Origin: Ruegeria pomeroyi | Lineage (GTDB): Bacteria; Pseudomonadota; Alphaproteobacteria; Rhodobacterales; Rhodobacteraceae | Reading direction: 5' to 3' | NCBI RefSeq assembly: GCF_021405525.1 | Contig: NZ_JAGQAG010000002.1 | Coordinates: 1 to 64,000, forward strand | Length of the DNA: 64,000 nucleotides | Part shown: in pieces, positions 61,468 through 64,000 of the stretch | Numbering within the stretch: position 1 is the first letter of the stretch | Layout: each line of letters opens with the position of its first letter | Program-made: the position numbers and the translations under genes | The notes under the pieces: model-generated | The model's database searches: none | What the model was told of the DNA's origin: nothing | What the model saw: the letters and a program-made list of their open reading frames with translations, nothing else

Positions 61468-62694
61468 ATGTATTCGAGAAACATGCGCGGTTATGGCGCC
61501 AACCCACCCGATGCGGCTTGGCCCGGTGGTGCAAAGCTCGCGGTTCAGTTCGTTCTGAACTACGAAGAGGGGGGCGAGAACTGCCTGTTGCATGGCGATG
61601 AAGGCTCCGAGGGGTTTCTGTCGGACATTCCGGGCGCCGCGCCTTGGCCCGGCATGCGCCATTGGAACATGGAATCGATCTATGAATACGGCGCACGCGC
61701 CGGGTTCTGGCGCCTGCACCAGATGTTCACCAAGGCGGGTATTTCGCTGACCATCTATGGTGTGGCGACAGCGCTTGCGCGCAACCCCGAACAGGTCGAG
61801 GCCATGATCGCCGCAGATTGGGAGATTGCCAGCCACGGGCTCAAATGGGTCGAACACAAAGACATGCCAGAGGCCGAGGAGCGCGCCGCGATCGCCGAAG
61901 CGATCCGGTTGCATACCGAGGTTGTCGGCGAACGCCCGCGCGGGTGGTATACCGGGCGGTGCAGCATGAACACCGTACGGCTGGTCGCCGAAGAGGGCGG
62001 TTTCGACTATATCAGCGACACCTATGATGACGACCTGCCGCATTGGGTCGAGATCGGCGAACGCGATCAGTTGATCATCCCCTACACACTGGAAGCCAAC
62101 GACATGCGATTTGCCGGTGCTCCCGGCTATGTCACGGGCGAGCATTTCTTTCAGTATCTCAAGGACGCGTTTGACACACTCCGGGCCGAGGGCCACGCGG
62201 GCCGCGGCAAGATGATGAGCATCGGCCTGCATTGCCGACTGATCGGCCGGCCAGGCAAAGCCGCGGGGTTGCAACGCTTCATTGATTATATTCGCGGCTT
62301 CGACGACGTCTGGTGCCCCCGGCGGATCGACATTGCCCGGCATTGGGCGTCTACGCATCCCCCGCAGCGGGCGCTGCGGGTTTCGGCGATGTCGGATGCC
62401 GAGTTCTCAGCGTTGCTGGCGCGGTTCCTTCCTCTTTCACCGGACCTGTTGCAGCGGGCGGCAGGGTTCGAGCGCGGCCCGGCCCATGACTGCGCTGCAG
62501 GGGTACATAGCCTACTTTGCCGGGCCATACGCCAACTGCGGCAGGACGACATTGTGGCATTGTCGAAACGCCTGACACTCGGCGATGCACCGGTTAACCG
62601 CCAGTTGGGAGAGCCGTGCCAACTGCGCAGGCAGGTGGAAGCAGCGCTTCGCACCCCGATCGAGGCGATGTTCAATGGACCCAAACATGACTGA
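61468..62694 (+). CDS. puuE: PuuE-type allantoinase, polysaccharide-deacetylase fold, C-terminal extension
   Basis: A 408-residue protein. Residues 1-305 match PuuE: MRGYGANPPDAAWPGGAKLA, VQFVLNYEEGGENCLLHGDE, SIYEYGARAGFWRLHQMFTK, and YTGRCSMNTVRLVAEEGGFD. PuuE hydrolyses allantoin to allantoate without the metal site of classical allantoinase. The remaining 100 residues (MSDAEFSALLARFLPLSPDL and on) resemble part of an OHCU decarboxylase domain but look short and degenerate. ATG at 61468 has GAGGAGAG upstream. It overlaps the lyase gene by eight bases. Confidence 0.9.
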   Translation: MYSRNMRGYGANPPDAAWPGGAKLAVQFVLNYEEGGENCLLHGDEGSEGFLSDIPGAAPWPGMRHWNMESIYEYGARAGFWRLHQMFTKAGISLTIYGVATALARNPEQVEAMIAADWEIASHGLKWVEHKDMPEAEERAAIAEAIRLHTEVVGERPRGWYTGRCSMNTVRLVAEEGGFDYISDTYDDDLPHWVEIGERDQLIIPYTLEANDMRFAGAPGYVTGEHFFQYLKDAFDTLRAEGHAGRGKMMSIGLHCRLIGRPGKAAGLQRFIDYIRGFDDVWCPRRIDIARHWASTHPPQRALRVSAMSDAEFSALLARFLPLSPDLLQRAAGFERGPAHDCAAGVHSLLCRAIRQLRQDDIVALSKRLTLGDAPVNRQLGEPCQLRRQVEAALRTPIEAMFNGPKHD

Positions 62695-63229
62695 TCTGCG
62701 CGCCAAGCCTATGACGCCCCGCGATTTTGCGCGCTTTGGCGATGTGATTGCCAGAAGTGAGGCGACGGCCGATGTGATGATCAACCAGGGCCGGTGCGGG
62801 CGGTTTCACGACCTGGCCGACGTTGACATCGTCGATGGCCGGGCCGGGATCAGCCTGTTCGATTCCGAAGCAGCCCACCCGCCCTACAAGATAGCCATGG
62901 TCGAACGCCACCCGAAAGGGAGCCAGGCCTTCATCCCGCTGGATGGTGCGCCCTACCTTGTTGTCGTGGCAGAAGACAGGGATGGGGTGCCAACAGGCAT
63001 TCAGGCTTTCGTTGCCGATGGCTCGCAGGCCGTGAACATTCATCGAAATGTCTGGCACGGGGTCCTTACCCCGATGGAACGGTCGGGCCTCTATGCCGTG
63101 GTCGACCGGATTGGAGAAGGTAGAAATCTCGAAGAGCACTGGTTCGACCAGCCGTTCACCGTGGACACAACCATGCTGGAACTGGCCGTTCCCGCCAGGC
63201 CTTCCAATCTGATTGGGACAGAAGCGTGA
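62687..63229 (+). CDS. allA: Ureidoglycolate lyase (AllA)
   Basis: A 180-residue cupin-fold enzyme. MTPRDFARFGDVI at the start, MVERHPKGSQAFIPLDGAPY and NIHRNVWHGVLTPMERSGLY are hallmarks of AllA, with His residues at the active site. It splits ureidoglycolate to glyoxylate and urea. ATG at 62687 overlaps the PuuE stop region, and its own stop overlaps the next gene. Confidence 0.93.
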   Translation: MTDLRAKPMTPRDFARFGDVIARSEATADVMINQGRCGRFHDLADVDIVDGRAGISLFDSEAAHPPYKIAMVERHPKGSQAFIPLDGAPYLVVVAEDRDGVPTGIQAFVADGSQAVNIHRNVWHGVLTPMERSGLYAVVDRIGEGRNLEEHWFDQPFTVDTTMLELAVPARPSNLIGTEA

Positions 63230-64000
63230 CCAAACAACAGTATCACAGACTCCCCGCAGGCTTGCCGCCGCAGACGCAGCTCCTGACCGATCGCGCGGTT
63301 TTTACCGACGCCTATGCAGTAATCCCGAAAGGCACGTTCAGCGATATCGTGACCAGCTATCTGCCGTTCTGGCACAAGGCACGGTTCTGGGTAATCGCGC
63401 GGCCACTCTCAGGCTTTGCCGAGACCTTCTCTCATTACATCGGCGAGCTTGAACCGGGCGGCGGCAGTGACCGACCAGAAACGGATGCCAGCGCGGAAAC
63501 GGTACTGTTTGTCACCAGCGGGGCGCTGGAACTGACACTTGACGGCACCGTCCATGCGATGGCGACAGGTGGCTATGCTTATATACCTCCTGCGGCGGAT
63601 TGGACGTTGAAGAACACCGACGGCGGTGCGGCGCAGTTCCACTGGATCCGCAAACGCTACGAAGCGGTCGAAGGGCTGGCGCAGCCCGAAGCCTTTGTCA
63701 CCGATGAAAACCGTCATGCGCCCATCGAGATGCCCGATACCAATGGCGCCTGGGCCACGACGCGGTTTGTCGATCCGGCCGACCTGCGTCATGACATGCA
63801 TGTCAATATCGTGACCTTTCAGCCCGGCGGCGTGATCCCCTTTGCCGAAACCCATGTGATGGAGCATGGGCTCTATGTGCTCGAGGGCAAGGCAGTGTAC
63901 CGGCTGAACCAGGATTGGGTCGAGGTCGAGGCCGGGGATTACATGTGGCTGCGCGCATTCTGCCCGCAGGCCTGTTACGCGGGCGGGCCCGGGGCGTTCC
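63226..64000 (+). CDS. (S)-ureidoglycine aminohydrolase, bicupin, 3-prime end missing
   Basis: At least 258 codons, running off the window. GTG at 63226 overlaps the allA stop codon. The protein is a two-cupin enzyme: FSHYIGELEPGGGSDRPETD and SGALELTLDGTVHAMATGGY in the first cupin, VNIVTFQPGGVIPFAETHVM, EHGLYVLEGKAVYRLNQDW in the second, with the metal-binding H-E-H pattern in the latter. It converts ureidoglycine to ureidoglycolate and ammonia, supplying AllA. Allantoate amidohydrolase is not seen and may lie further right. Confidence 0.92.
   Translation, partial: MTKQQYHRLPAGLPPQTQLLTDRAVFTDAYAVIPKGTFSDIVTSYLPFWHKARFWVIARPLSGFAETFSHYIGELEPGGGSDRPETDASAETVLFVTSGALELTLDGTVHAMATGGYAYIPPAADWTLKNTDGGAAQFHWIRKRYEAVEGLAQPEAFVTDENRHAPIEMPDTNGAWATTRFVDPADLRHDMHVNIVTFQPGGVIPFAETHVMEHGLYVLEGKAVYRLNQDWVEVEAGDYMWLRAFCPQACYAGGPGAF

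Noticed and set aside
1-64000. CRISPR arrays, tRNA or rRNA genes, phage structural genes, conjugation relaxase or type IV secretion genes
   Set aside because: None recognised on either strand; the mobilisation machinery, if present, is outside the window.

Overview
The window reads as part of a large, GC-rich extrachromosomal replicon (plasmid or chromid) from an alphaproteobacterium, most likely Rhodobacterales. The main evidence is a complete repABC cassette (RepA 23907-25094, RepB 22894-23910, RepC 21480-22715, all minus strand). It has a candidate antisense RNA between repB and repC, an AT-rich patch inside repC and two parS-like palindromes just after repC. TRAP-TAXI and amino-acid ABC transporters and several DadA/PuuB-type oxidoreductases fit the same group. 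No rRNA, tRNA or CRISPR array was seen.

Layout. (1) 1-7180: a catabolic locus for an amino-acid-like, perhaps N-methylated, substrate. On the minus strand are a GntR regulator, a TAXI binding protein, a fused TRAP permease, a universal stress protein and the start of a trimethylamine-dehydrogenase-like flavin enzyme. Divergent from them are a DAO-type oxidase and ProC. (2) 7350-20000: plasmid backbone, all minus strand, with a tandem DUF736 protein, a 1424-residue methyltransferase/strawberry-notch helicase, an orphan antitoxin, PrlF-YhaV, DUF6927, a long ParB-like protein, DUF3768, ArdC and small unknowns. A 23-bp motif recurs upstream of five of these genes. (3) 20040-28220: Fic protein with phased repeats, repABC, VapBC, a serine recombinase and a frameshifted DUF1612-type gene. 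(4) 28317-30046: an ISL3-family element joining backbone to cargo. (5) 30092-43120: AraC regulator, rhodanese, acyl-CoA ligase, BKACE, atypical SDR, tautomerase, an Aap-like transporter without ATPase, IclR, ornithine-cyclodeaminase-like protein and two FAD oxidoreductases. (6) An IS5-family element, then 44763-52628: an Xre regulator and a dipeptide/oligopeptide ABC operon ending in a C69-type peptidase. (7) 52663-54930: insertion-sequence wreckage (IS3, IS110, a second IS3). (8) 55046-64000: a GntR-controlled allantoin/ureide operon with an ABC importer, racemase, PuuE-type allantoinase, ureidoglycolate lyase and ureidoglycine aminohydrolase, the last running off the window.

The cargo modules share a design: divergent regulator and operon, an operator palindrome in the promoter, and a strong hairpin right after the binding-protein gene. 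IS elements lie at most module junctions and two lack target duplications, so the replicon looks assembled by IS-mediated rearrangement. The least understood part is the one-directional 7.4-20 kb block. Its gene content and repeated leader motif resemble a conjugative leading region, but this is an inference and no relaxase or oriT is visible here.
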